This document shows positions 1 through 9,724 of a stretch of DNA of 64,000 nt, one piece after another. Positions within the stretch are counted from its first letter, which is position 1; each line of letters starts with the position of its first letter. Both the position numbers and the translations under genes were made by a program. The notes below the pieces were generated by a model, which did no database searches, was not told the DNA's origin, and worked only from the letters and a program-made list of their open reading frames with translations. Source of the stretch: Bryobacterales bacterium (lineage in GTDB: Bacteria > Acidobacteriota > Terriglobia > Bryobacterales > Bryobacteraceae); assembly GCA_016713735.1 (NCBI GenBank), contig JADJOP010000024.1, positions 1-64,000 of the forward strand. Direction: 5' to 3'.

Positions 1-10
1 GGCGGCGCAC

Positions 11-828
11 TCAGGGCCGGTAGCGTTTGCGGAGCTTGTTGGTGATGGGGCCGATTTCGACGCGGCGGATGCGGATTTCGGCTCCTTCGCTCTGAATCTG
101 GATTTTGCCGGCGGACTGCGACGATTGCGTGCCGTAATTGACGACCTTGCCGTTGAGGATGGCGGTGATGGTGTCGCCGTCGCAAGAGGATTTCGCTCAC
201 GTTCCAGCCGCCGACAGGTTTTGTCGGTCCTGGGGGCCGCGGAAGGCGACCAACGTCTTTCCAGTTGGGGTCGCCGGCCATACCAGTTGAAATGCGCTTG
301 CGGTCGAGTGCGGACAAGTTGCCGCCCTTGTTCCAGCTGAATCTGGCCGTTGGGCTCTTCGCGGACCTCAGCAGCGAGGAAGGGCGTTCCGGCGCCATTG
401 ACCATGAGAAGTCGCCGGTGCCACCTTCCAATGATCTGGTATTCCGATGGACTGATACAGAAGCCGCAGCTGCCCTCGTCGGGGCCGATGCCGTGGAGGA
501 GGATGCCGGAGTCGCGGGCCTTATCGACGCGGGGCGGGTAAGTGTTGCCGCCCCATTTCCATTCAACGAGGAGATGGTAATCGCGGTAAGCGTCCTTGGT
601 GGAGATGCCGCCGAATTCCTGGCCGGAGATGCGGAGGAGGCGGTCCTGGACGGTGAAGACTGTGAGGGGGATCGTCGTACTTGTTCTTTTCGGTAGGTGT
701 AGAAGCCGGAGAGGTCGCGGCCGTTGAAGAGTTTGATTTTGCCGGTGGGGGTGATGGGCGCGGGAGTCGGCTGGGAGGGCGGAAGGCGCAAGGGTGGCGC
801 AGGGGGCCAGGGCGGCTGAGAATCGCAT
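11..828 (-). pseudogene. DUF1080 (3-keto-disaccharide hydrolase-like) secreted protein, frameshifted
   Basis: On the minus strand an ATG at 828 opens a short hydrophobic leader. After a frame change the reading gives KIKLFNGRDLSGFYT, the usual opening of the DUF1080 fold. Then come EFGGISTKDAYRDYHLLVEW, KWGGNTYPP and DSGILLHGIGPDE, and finally GKIQIQSEGAEIRIRRVEI before a TGA at 11-13. These pieces are in the right order for one protein of about 260 residues but lie in different frames, so at least three indels separate them. DUF1080 proteins are exported, lectin-like or glycoside-active proteins linked to sugar breakdown. The gene lies directly downstream of another frameshifted exported-protein gene on the same strand. 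I favour assembly errors over a true pseudogene because every domain block is still well conserved. Confidence 0.72.
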
Positions 829-829
829 C

Positions 830-3378
830 GAAGACTAGGGTACGGACAGGGACGAGTCCGGTCAACTGGCGTTCGGCGTTAAAGGCAGCGCCAGTGATGA
901 GTGTTGGTTTCGGGGAGGCAGGTTGGATCACCGGATCGCCGCGGCGGCCTGGCCGCCACCGCCGGGTTAGCCACCCCTGGTTGGCCGCCGCCGGGCTGGC
1001 CTCCGCCGGGTACGCCGCCGCCCGGTGCGCCGCCACCTGCAACCGCCGTGGGAGCTGCACCGACGAAGGCGACGCCTTCAGGGTTGGGGACCATGGCGAG
1101 GTCGCGGGTTTCCAGGTCGTAGATGAGGTACTCAGTGCCGGTGGCGCCGGTCTTCGTGCCCCGGGCGACGATTTTGCGGGAGCCCTGGACGACGGTGGTG
1201 AACTGGACGCTGGCAAAGCCTTCGGGGGTGGGCAGGAGGAAGGACTGCTCGTTCAGGAGGTTGAAGACGACAATGCCGGCGCTACCGGCGGCCGCCTGTT
1301 GCGGGAGCGAGCCGAGGCAAGGGACGACGCTGAGGGCGGGCACAGGAAGGCGCGAAAGCTGCTGACCTCGGCTGGGGCGTTGATGGCGAAGACCGAAGGC
1401 CTGCGACGCCGTCGAGGACGTAGAAGGTATCGGCGCCGGTGGTGGAGGCCGGGTCGGTGTTGTTGCCCGTAGATGAAGTCATTGATCTCGCCGGCGGCGT
1501 TGCCGGCGTTGAGCTAACCGACCCTGGCGGCGGGACCTCCAGTGACATTGCCGGAGGGGCAGATCGAGCATGAGGAAGCCGCGCGCGCATCCACCGAACC
1601 TGGGCGACAGCCTTTTCCGGGCTGGAGCTGGCGAAGAGAAGGGCGAAGGCGGCAGGCGGGGATTCAATCGAATAGAAGTTGAGGTTGGGGGTGCAGGAGG
1701 CAGCAAACCAGCCCCTTCGGGGGAAGAGGGCGCCTTCTGTTCCAGTTCAGCGCCGGTGAAGGCGACGAGGCCGTCGGCGGAGTCGTCGGTTTTACCGGAG
1801 AGGATGTAGAGGAGCGGGTGGCGTTATCGAAGGTGAAAACGGGGCGCAGCTGACGGGGAGTGATCTGCGGGGAGCGTGCCGCCAGGGGAGGACCTGGATG
1901 ACGGGCAGGGGGAGCATGAGAGCCAGCCTTCCGGGGGAAGGTCACGCGCGTGGCGGTGACTTCGTTTTGCCGGATTGAGCAGGGCGAGGATTTAGCGGTT
2001 AAGGGGTGTTGGCCTTGTCGCCGACGAGGACGGCTTACTGGTGTTGTTGCCGAGTCCGATGGCGGCGCTGAGGACGACGTTGAGGCCGCCGCCGAGGTCG
2101 ACCGCGGGCCGCCAACGAGCCGCGCCGCCGGGCAGCGGCACCGGCGCCGGGAGTCCAGGGATGCCAGGGAGTCCGCCCTGGACCTGGAATTCAGCCACGT
2201 CGCCGGTGGTGGTGTCGATGGTGACGGCGCTGGGCGGCGTGGTGGGCATGACGGCGAGCAGAGAACCGTTAGGGCCTCCGGCGAGGACGCTGGCGGCTCG
2301 GGGGAGTTGGACGAGCATGGGCTGTTCGGCCCCGGCTTTGAGGAACGTAACGCGGTGGTGAGGCCATCCTGAGCTGGTGCCCTCGGCCGGGCCGGCGAGG
2401 CGGCGGGGTGTTGGATCCAGCCGTGACGATGATGGGCGAGAGAGGCGGCGTTCTGGGCGGCAGCGATGAGGCAGGGGTTCGACCTGGGTGACCTTCATGG
2501 CGGTGTAGTCAAACAGCCGGGAGGGATAGCAGCCGTCTTCGCGGCGGGGCGCGTTAGCCAGCACGAGGCGCGGTTGCACGAAGCGGTGCGGACCTGGCGG
2601 ACGGCGCTGGGCGGTGTCAGGCATGGGGAGGTAACTGGCTTTGAGTGCGGGCTTGCCGAGAGTGGGGCTGTTGGCGGCTTGCGCGTTGGCGGCAAGCAGG
2701 GTGACGATGCCGCCTTCGGTGGCGCCTTCGGGAACCTCAAGCGCGATGTCGAATTCGCCGACGCGTTCGCCGGAAGCGAGGCTTTCACCTTAGCCGGAAG
2801 GCCATCGACGTAGGCGCGCACGGCGCCGGGCCATTCGGTGGCGACGGCCTTGCCGTTCTCGGGGCGCTGGTCAGCCGGGAGGTTGCCTAAACCGGTGGCG
2901 GAGAGTTTTAACGCGGGTCTGGCGCCGGTGGTGAACGCCTCGCCGATGCCGGTGTCGCCTTTCACGCGGAGGGCGGGATTGGCGGCGAGAACGCGCACAA
3001 AGGCGGGGCGGCTGCGCACTTCGCCTTTCACGACGACAACCTGGACGATGTTCCCTGCCCCGGCTCCTGCGGCGATCTCCCAGGGGATCTGGATGACTAG
3101 GCGCGACGGGTTGGCCGAACCGATGGCCGCGGGGCGGCCGTTGACCATCACTTGTAGAGCAGGGTCGCCGATGGTAGTGGGCCAGTCGCCGGGAGGCGCG
3201 GTGAAGCCGTCGACAGGGCCGAGGTTGATGCCGTTCACCCAGAGCAGGCCGCCGGGGTGACTGCGGACGGGGCTGGCTGTTGAGAAGGCGTTGATGAGTC
3301 CGCGGGGTTGATCACCGGGGTCTGCGCCCACAGCGGGAGCGCGATGGCGATGCAGGCCGGCAGACAGGAGAATCGCAT
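830..3378 (-). pseudogene. TIGR03437-type secreted protein, heavily frameshifted
   Basis: Begins at an ATG at 3378 with a signal peptide (MRFSCLPACIAIALPLWA, then QTP). After a frame change near 3309 it continues RGLINAFSTASPVR, GINLGPVDGFTAPP, LQVMVNGRPAAIGS and RLVIQIPWEIA. That is the beta-sandwich pattern of the TIGR03437 family of Solibacter-type acidobacteria. Further blocks follow in changing frames: YVDGLPAKVKAS, RLVLANAPRREDG, SAVTIDTTTGDVAEFQVQGG, TFYVLDGVAG, GIVVFNLLNEQSFLLPTPEG and EYLIYDLETRDLAMVPNPEG. A Gly/Pro-rich stretch lies near 960-1040. At least six frame changes are needed. The 3' end is uncertain; it falls just before or over the DUF1080 start. The role is unknown; the family is exported and probably binds or displays at the cell surface. 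Confidence 0.6.
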
Positions 3379-3505
3379 AGCCCTTATTACACACGAGTTG
3401 GAGGAGGAAGTTGCGGTTTGCGGGGCGGGCCGAAGTTGCGGCGGGCGGGGAGGGCGGGCGTTGCGGGACGCGGGGACATGGGCGGTACAATACGAGTGCT
3501 TTCCC

Positions 3506-5925
3506 GTGGCTGCCTCCCTTTACGTTGATATCGCCCTTCCTACGCCGGTGGACCGGCTGTTCACGTACTCGATTCCGGCGGGGATGGAGGGGCGGGCGGC
3601 GCGGGGTTCGCGGGCGACGGTGCCGTTTGGGACGCGGCGGCTGACGGGGGTGATCGTGAAGGTACACGAGCAGGCGCCGGCGTCGGAGTTTGCAGTGAAG
3701 GATGTGTACCGCATTCTGGACGACGCGCCGGTGCTCGATGAAACCATGCTGGGGCTGGCGCAGTGGATTGCCGGCTACTACTGTTCGCCGTTTGGCGAGG
3801 TGTTGCGGGCGATGACGCCGCTGACGGGGGAGGTGCGGCGGTCGCGGTATTTCGCGCTGACCGAGGCGGGGCGGGATGCGGTGCGGCAGTTGCTGCTGGG
3901 GACCTCGGATGAGGAGCCGTCGGTGCGCGTGCTGCGTTTGTTGGAGTCGCGGCCGCTGTCGGGGGGCTATATCGAGCAGAAGGTGAAGGGGGCGAAGCCG
4001 GTACTGGCGGCGCTGGTGCGGAAGGGGCTGGTGGAGGTGGAGGATACGGATGCGGACCGCGATCCGCTGCGGGCGGCGTCGGCGCGGCTGCGGGTGGAGT
4101 TTCAGGGGCGGACGGAGCTAAAGCTGCCCAAGGCCGAGCGGGAGCTGCTGTCTTACCTGGAGCTGCATCCGGGTTCGCACAACCTGGCCGTGCTTGAGGA
4201 GACGGTGAAGAACGCCTCGGCGGCGGCGCGGTCGCTGGCGCGGCGGTCACTGGTGGTGATCCGGCCGGAAGCGCCGTCGATGCTGGCTGCGCCGGCGCGG
4301 GCTCCGCATGAGTTGAACGCACGGCAGCAGGCGGCCTATGAGGCGGTGCGGGGGGCGATGGAGGCGGGGCGGTTTGAGGCGTTTCTGCTGCATGGCGTGA
4401 CGGGGTCGGGGAAGACCGAGGTGTACATGCGGCTGATCGACGCGGCACTGGAGTTGGGGCGGGGACGCTGCTGCTGGTGCCGGAGATCGGGTTAACGCCG
4501 GCGGTGGCGGGGCAGTTTTTCCACCGTTTTGGCGACCGGGTGGCGATTCTGCATTCGGCGTTCACCGATGCGGAGCGGGCCGAGCAGTGGCGTCGGATCA
4601 GGAGGGGCGAGGCGCCGGTGGTGGTGGCGACGCGTTCGGGCGCGTTTGCGCCGGTGGCGAAGTTGGGGCTGATCCTGGTGGACGAAGAGCACGATGGGAG
4701 CTACAAGCAGGAGGAGACGCCGCGCTATCACGGGCGCGATGTAGCGGTGGTGCGGGCGCGGGCCGAGGGGGCGGTGGTCGTGTTGGGGTCGGCGACGCCT
4801 TCGCTCGAGAGCCGGTACAACGCCGAGAAGGGGAAGTACACCTACATCGAGCTGCCGGAGCGGGTGGAATCGAGGCCGATGCCGGCCGTGGATCTGGTGG
4901 ACATGCGGCAGGAGTTTCTGGAGACGAAGAAGAACCTGCTGTCGCGGGTGCTGGTGGAGAGCGCTGCGGGAGCGGCTGACGGCGGGCGAGCAGTCGATGA
5001 TCCTGATGAACCGGCGCGGGTTTTCGAGCTTTGTGAATTGCCGCTCGTGCGGGCAGTCGATTCTGTGCGCCAACTGCGCGGTGACGCTGACCTGGCACCG
5101 CAAGGACCGGCGGCTGTTGTGCCACTACTGCGGGTATGCGGAGCGGGTGCCGGAGGCGTGCCCGAACTGTTCGAGCGAGCACTTGTACTTTTTGGGGGCG
5201 GGTTCCGGAGAAGGTTGGAGGATGAGTTAAAGGCGGCGTTCCCGGAGGCGCGCATCGGGCGGATGGATCGCGATACGGTGACCGGGCGGCGCGACTACGA
5301 GAAGTTCCTCTATGCGATGCGGTCAGGCGATATTGACATTCTGGCCGGGACGCAGATGATCGCCAAAGGGCACGATATTCCGAATGTGACGCTGGTGGGG
5401 ATCGTGAATGCCGATATCGGGCTGGCGATGCCGGATTTCCGGGCGGCGGAGCGCATCTTTCAATTGCTGACGCAGGCGGCGGGGCGGGCGGGGCGCGGCG
5501 AGGTGCCGGGGCGGGTGCTGATTCAGACGCTCAATCCAGAGCATTACGCGGTGCGGTTCGCGGCGGCGCAGGATTATGCGGGGTTCTACCGGAAAGAGAT
5601 CGAGTTCCGCTCGCTGATGCGGTATCCGCCGTTTGCGGCGCTGGCGAATGTGCTGTTCCGCGCGCCGCAGCAGGAGGATGCGCTGCGGTTGTCGACGGAA
5701 GCGGCGCGGTTCTTCACGCCGCCGCCGGAGGGGGTGAAGGTGCTGGGTCCGGCCGAGGCGCCGGTGCCGAAGCTGAAGCAGGAGTACCGCTACCAGATGC
5801 TGTTGAAGACGCCGCACCGGGCGAAGTTGAACGAATTGCTGCGGTCGTTGCGGAAGCACGCCGAGGAGCAGAAATGGCCGGCAACGTCGCTGGTGATTGA
5901 CGTCGATCCGCATTCGCTCATGTGA
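3506..5925 (+). CDS. priA: Primosomal protein N' (PriA helicase), with frameshifts
   Basis: PriA is the 3'-to-5' DNA helicase that reloads the replisome at stalled forks. The N-terminal DNA-binding domain starts VAASLYVDIALPTPVDRLFTY, using GTG at 3506. Walker A is GVTGSGKTEVY (about 4396-4430), the DEXH box is LVDEEHD (about 4677-4695), motif III is GSATPSLES, and the C-terminal helicase half has GTQMIAKGHD and QAAGRAGRG. The zinc-binding region (CRSCGQSILCANC, then CHYCGYAERVPEACPNC) reads in a second frame at about 4990-5200. Correcting the gene needs a frame change near 4460 (LLLVPEIGLTPA is only restored in another frame), one near 4965 and one or two near 5200-5215. All motifs are intact, so sequencing indels are the simplest explanation. 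The 3' end overlaps the convergent PIN gene by 8 bp. Confidence 0.9.
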
Positions 5926-6370
5926 GGGGGCGAGTGGCGGCGATGAGGCGGTGGGCGTCGAGGACCTCGATCATCAGACCGCGGTAACGGCGGGAGACGC
6001 CGCTAACGACGGCGAAGCCATGGCGCTTGGCGGTGGCGGCGATGAGGAGGCTGCGCATGTCGACCTTGCGGGGGAGGGCGGCTTCGGCGAGGCGGGCGGC
6101 CATGAGGGCGGTGAGGGGGTCGACGGGGAGCATGCGGTCGGCGAAGCCGGCCATCAACTTTTCTAGCATGGCGTCGAGACGGTCGGCGCGGCGGGTGCGG
6201 CGTTCGCGGCGCATAGTGAGGATGCAGGCCTCGATCTCTTCGAGCGTCATGGCGCTCAAGAACAATTTGTCCTCGTTTTGTTCCATCCAGGATTCCAGCG
6301 CCGGGCCGCATTTGTGGCGGCGGGGATGGAGGAGCGGGATGACGGTGGTGTCGAGCAGGTACATGGTCAT
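5918..6370 (-). CDS. PIN-domain toxin (VapC/FitB-like ribonuclease)
   Basis: A 150-residue PIN-fold protein, the usual size for type II toxin RNases. It starts MTMYLLDTTVIPLL, with the first acidic metal ligand in LLDTT. A second acidic cluster is LEEIEA in the middle, and VDMRSLLIAATAKRHG supplies the third conserved aspartate. The last motif, normally T-N/D-V-x-D/H-F, reads VVSGVSRRYRGL and lacks an obvious acidic residue, so activity may be altered. The ATG at 6370 is chosen because AAGGAGCA sits directly before it on the minus strand; an ATG two codons later is the alternative. It lies 59 bp downstream of a Phd/YefM-type antitoxin in the same direction, forming a toxin-antitoxin operon. 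Mixed pairs of Phd-type antitoxin and PIN toxin are known. Confidence 0.8.
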   Translation of the reverse strand: MTMYLLDTTVIPLLHPRRHKCGPALESWMEQNEDKLFLSAMTLEEIEACILTMRRERRTRRADRLDAMLEKLMAGFADRMLPVDPLTALMAARLAEAALPRKVDMRSLLIAATAKRHGFAVVSGVSRRYRGLMIEVLDAHRLIAATRPLT

Positions 6371-6429
6371 TGCTCCTTGTGGCAACGGGCGGCTGGGCTC
6401 GGATGAGGGTGGTGTGCGCGGGCACATGG

Positions 6430-6645
6430 TCATTCTTCTTTATGGAGGCCGCCGGCGAGGGAGAAGGCCTTGAGGGCGGCGGTGAGGGTGGGGCGGCCGC
6501 GGGTTTTGCCGAGCCAGTCAGCCTCGCTGATGACTACGACGGCGGGCTTGCCGCGCTTGATGACGCGCTGGGGTTCGCCGTCGAGGGCGCGGTCGACGAG
6601 GCGGGAGAAGTCGGCACGGGCTTCGTGGAGGGTGTAGTCCTTCAT
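6430..6645 (-). CDS. Phd/YefM-family antitoxin
   Basis: A 71-residue protein with the standard Phd/YefM N-terminal DNA-binding fold: LHEARADFSRLVDRALDGEP, then QRVIKRGKPAVVVISEADW. The C-terminal tail is short and polar and would wrap the toxin. It is preceded by a near-perfect Shine-Dalgarno sequence (AAAGGAGGT) and lies upstream of the PIN toxin. The family represses its own operon together with the toxin, and the two palindromes immediately upstream (6663-6691) fit that role. Antitoxin-first gene order and good length make the call secure; which toxin class it neutralises rests on the neighbour. Confidence 0.88.
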   Translation of the reverse strand: MKDYTLHEARADFSRLVDRALDGEPQRVIKRGKPAVVVISEADWLGKTRGRPTLTAALKAFSLAGGLHKEE

Positions 6646-6662
6646 GGGTGACCTCCTTTAAA

Positions 6663-6691
6663 TTGTACAAATCGAAGGAGTAGTTGTACAA
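6663..6691. promoter_or_regulatory. Two-site TGTACA operator of the toxin-antitoxin operon
   Basis: Two identical perfect palindromes TTGTACAA lie at 6663-6670 and 6684-6691, centres 21 bp apart (two helical turns), starting 18 bp upstream of the antitoxin ATG. The TGTACA core is the one reported for YefM-YoeB autoregulation. Binding by the adjacent antitoxin is inferred. Confidence 0.65.
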
Positions 6692-6873
6692 CTGGGTTGT
6701 GTTGATTGCCCCACCCAGGGGGCTGTATTCACCCTCTACGTCCACAGTGATGTGAAAGTGGTTTGCAGCGCGGTGTGTGAAAGCTCCACAGTGCCCAGGG
6801 GGTCTCTCCGGGAGTGGGGAACTTCAACACTATTGCGGGAGGGACTGCCGGATGGCACACCAACTGCACGGGG
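6692..6873. other. Intergenic region with repeated short motifs
   Basis: No gene is visible between the antitoxin operator and the oxidoreductase unit. The stretch holds three words each present twice: CCCAGGGGG (6714 and 6794), TCCACAGTG (6741 and 6785) and TGTGAAAG (6751 and 6776). The second set is in reversed order but on the same strand. It may contain divergent promoters; I cannot assign them. Confidence 0.4.
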
Positions 6874-6889
6874 TGTGATCGAGGTCACA
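6874..6889. promoter_or_regulatory. CRP/FNR-family binding-site-like palindrome
   Basis: TGTGA-TCGAGG-TCACA, a perfect TGTGA-N6-TCACA palindrome matching the CRP half-site consensus, is centred about 33 bp before the ATG of the iron-sulfur subunit. Control of the molybdoenzyme operon by a CRP/FNR-type regulator is inferred. The closeness to the start codon would suit a repressor-like position or a very short leader. Confidence 0.5.
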
Positions 6890-6914
6890 ACCCCAGTACT
6901 GGGTGGAACTTGAC

Positions 6915-7469
6915 ATGGAAACATACGGTTGGCTACTCGATCCCAAGAAGTGCATCGAATGCCGCGCCTGCGAGACTGCCTGCAAGCAGTGGAACGGGGT
7001 GGAAGTCGGCGTCGGTGTGCGGTATCGCCAGGTCCGCGTCCGCGAGGCCGGCGTCTTTCCCAACGTCACGATGCAGGCGCTTTCGGGGGCCTGCAATCAC
7101 TGTGAGAACCCTTACTGCATGAAGGTCTGCCTGGGCAAGGCGATCTGGCGGCGGGAAGAGGACGGCACGATCCAGATTGACCGCTCGAAGTGCGTTTCCT
7201 GCCGGCAATGCCAGGCGTTCTGCCCCTACGGCGCGCCGCAGTTCAACACGCGCACCAATGTGATGGAGAAGTGCACGGGTTGCTTTGACCGCGTGGAAGC
7301 GGGCAACCAACCGGCGTGCGCGACGTTGTGCCCGACGGGGGCGCTGCAATGGGGCAAGTGGAGCGAGATCTCCGGCAAGGGTTCAGCGACGACGGCGAAC
7401 TTCGCCAATCCGGCGGGGACGCGGCCGCACATCCGGTTCGTGAACGATCCGTTTCCGGTGATCAAGTAA
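6915..7469 (+). CDS. Four-cluster ferredoxin subunit of a molybdopterin oxidoreductase (PhsB/DmsB-like)
   Basis: Electron-transfer subunit of a DMSO-reductase-family complex, 184 residues. Four cysteine groups for four 4Fe-4S clusters are present: CIECRACETAC near residue 13, CNHCENPYCMKVC near 60, CVSCRQCQAFCPYG near 95, and CTGCFDRVEAGNQPACATLC near 120. It has no signal peptide, as usual for a subunit exported by hitch-hiking on a Tat-carrying partner. ATG at 6915 is preferred over the GTG at 6903. The catalytic subunit starts 12 bp downstream behind GGAGG. The order B-A-chaperone, with no NrfD/DmsC-type membrane subunit, is unusual; electrons may come from a soluble or separately encoded donor. 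Confidence 0.88.
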   Translation: METYGWLLDPKKCIECRACETACKQWNGVEVGVGVRYRQVRVREAGVFPNVTMQALSGACNHCENPYCMKVCLGKAIWRREEDGTIQIDRSKCVSCRQCQAFCPYGAPQFNTRTNVMEKCTGCFDRVEAGNQPACATLCPTGALQWGKWSEISGKGSATTANFANPAGTRPHIRFVNDPFPVIK

Positions 7470-7481
7470 GGAGGAACGAAC

Positions 7482-9724
7482 ATGGCACTTTCACGTCGCA
7501 ATTTATTCCGCCTTTCGGCGCCGCGGGCGCTGGGCTCCTGACCTCCTCGCCGCTGAAGGCGTTTGAGGACTATTTCCGACCGGCGTCGGTGAACGCGGCC
7601 ACGGTCCAAAAGCTGACCACCTGTTGTGGCATCTGTTCGCCGGCCTGCGGGCTGCAGGCGACGGTGGAGGATGGCGTGGTGAAGTTCATCGAAGGGCTGC
7701 CCGGCGACGCGCATGGCGAAGGCCATCTGTGCGGCAAGGGAGCGGCGGGCGCGGGCTTCCTGTATGATCCCGACCGGTTGAAGTACCCGATGAAGCGGAC
7801 CAATCCGCGCAAGGGCTTCGATGAGGATCCGGGCTGGGTGCGAATCACCTGGCAGGAGGCGCTGGACACGATCGCCTCGAAGATGAAGACGACGATTGAC
7901 GCCTACGGGACCGAGTCGCTGCTGTTTGTGACGCTACCGTCGCCCGATCTGTTTGCGCGGTTCATGAACGCGATGGGCGTGGTGAATCGCGTCGACCACC
8001 GCGACGAGTGCTTCCAGACGGACATGGTGATCCAGAAATACACCACGGGCGGCAAGACGTGGTGCAACGATTTTGAGAACTCGAAGTACATCCTGCTGTT
8101 CGGCTGGGACATTGTGGCGAAGAACAAGATCATCTACGCCAACGGTGTGGTGAAGGCTCGTTCGGCGGGGGCGAAGGTGGTGCACTTCTCGCCCACCTAT
8201 ACGACGACTTCGCGCGTGTCGAGCGAGTATGTGAACATCAAGCCGGGCACGGACCTGGCGGTGGCGCTGGCGATGATCAACGTCATCCTCACGGAGAACT
8301 CCTACAACAAGGAGTTTGTCGACCAGTACACCAACTTCGGCGAGCATGAGACGGCGATCCGGGCGCACTTTGCGCAGTATCCGCCGGAGTGGGCCGAGGG
8401 AATTTCGGGCGTTCCGGCGACGACCATCCGGCGCATTGCGCAGGAGTTTGCCGCCTCGGGCGCGTCGATTGCTCCGGCACACAAGAAAACGCTCTGCGCC
8501 AATTACCGCAATGGCTCGCAGATGGTGCACGCGATCTCGATTCTGAACATCCTGGCTGGGACGGTGGACCGTCCGGGCGGGCGCTATTTCCCCCGCACGC
8601 ATTCGATTCCCGGCGTGGACGCGGTGTATCCGCCGCCGGCCTATCCGGCCAAGAAGGGACGCCGCGTGGACGGGCAGGACAAGCTGCCGTTCGTGGCTGA
8701 GTTGGGAACGGGCATGTTTTCGACGCTGGCCGACGGCATGCTGAACAAGTTCCCCGGCATGATCAAATTCGCGTTCTGGAACGCCTACACAATTCTCGCC
8801 TTCCCCAATCCGAAGAAGATGGAAGAGGCGATGAAGACGGTGGAATTCACAGTGGTGATGGACTTCCTGCCGACCGATACGGTGTCGATGGCCGACATCA
8901 TGCTGCCTTCGGCGATGTATCTGGAAACCAACGATGCGGTGGCGCGCGATTACAACGCGAAGTATCCGCAGTCGATCGCCCGCAATGCGGTAGCGGCCCC
9001 CATCTTCGAAACCAAGACCGCCGGATACGTGGCGATTGAGCTGGGCAAGCGGTTGTGCCCGGATTACTTCAAGATCGCCGACGGGTCGTTCATCAACGGC
9101 AACACACTGCTCGATGCGAAGGTGAAGCGGGCCGGGCTGGGCGAGAACTTCGCCGAGTTCAAGGCCAAGGGCATCGTGGAGAGGCCGGCGGCGTTTGTGC
9201 CACGGACGACCTTTGCCACGGGCCATCCGAACGGCAAGTGCCAGATCTACGTGCCGCAGCTCGCGGCCCAGCATGTGGATCCGCTGCCGAAGTATTATGG
9301 CAAGCGCGATGAGCCGAATCCGGAGTATCCGTACTACTACCTGACCTTCATTCCCGGCATCCACAAGCGCAACACGACAGAGAACAACCGGCTGTTGAAC
9401 GAGATCATGCCGACCAACGCGGCCATCATGAACCCGGCGCTGGCCGGAAAGCTGGGGATCAAGGAAGGGCAGATGGTTCGGCTGCGCTCCCGCGTGGGCG
9501 AGATCCAGCTGCCGGCGCATTTGAGTGAAACGGTGCGGCCTGACGCGGTGAACGTGGCGCATGGCTTTGGCCACCGCTCACGGGCGTTGGGCACGGCGGG
9601 ATTGAAGGGCGTGCGTGACGGCGATCTGGTGCCGGATGCGACGATCGAGGATTTCGTCACCAACGGGAACTTCGCCGGTTCGTCGTGTATCATGGACGCG
9701 GTTTGCGCGATTGATCCCCTGTGA
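7482..9724 (+). CDS. Tat-exported molybdopterin oxidoreductase, PsrA/PhsA-like catalytic subunit (frameshift in signal peptide)
   Basis: Catalytic subunit of a bis-MGD molybdoenzyme, about 747 residues. The start MALSRRNLFRLSA carries a twin-arginine motif. A single-base frame change near 7520 then joins it to AGAGLLTSSPLKAFEDYF and the mature protein. The 4Fe-4S site is CCGICSPACG plus the distant GHLCGKG, followed by LYDPDRLKYPMKR and WVRITWQEALDTIA, typical of thiosulfate/polysulfide reductase-like enzymes. The cysteine in DHRDECFQTD is a candidate molybdenum ligand. The C-terminal cofactor domain has NEIMPTNAAIMNPALAGKLGI and NVAHGFGHRSRALG. The substrate cannot be told from sequence; sulfur compounds, arsenic compounds or others are possible. 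The out-of-frame TGA at 7539 is a product of the indel. The gene overlaps the chaperone gene by one base. Confidence 0.85.

Noticed and set aside
7539..7541. TGA early in the molybdopterin oxidoreductase as a possible selenocysteine codon
   Set aside because: The residues on either side are in different frames; the TGA appears only because of an indel within the Tat signal region, and no catalytic residue lies there.
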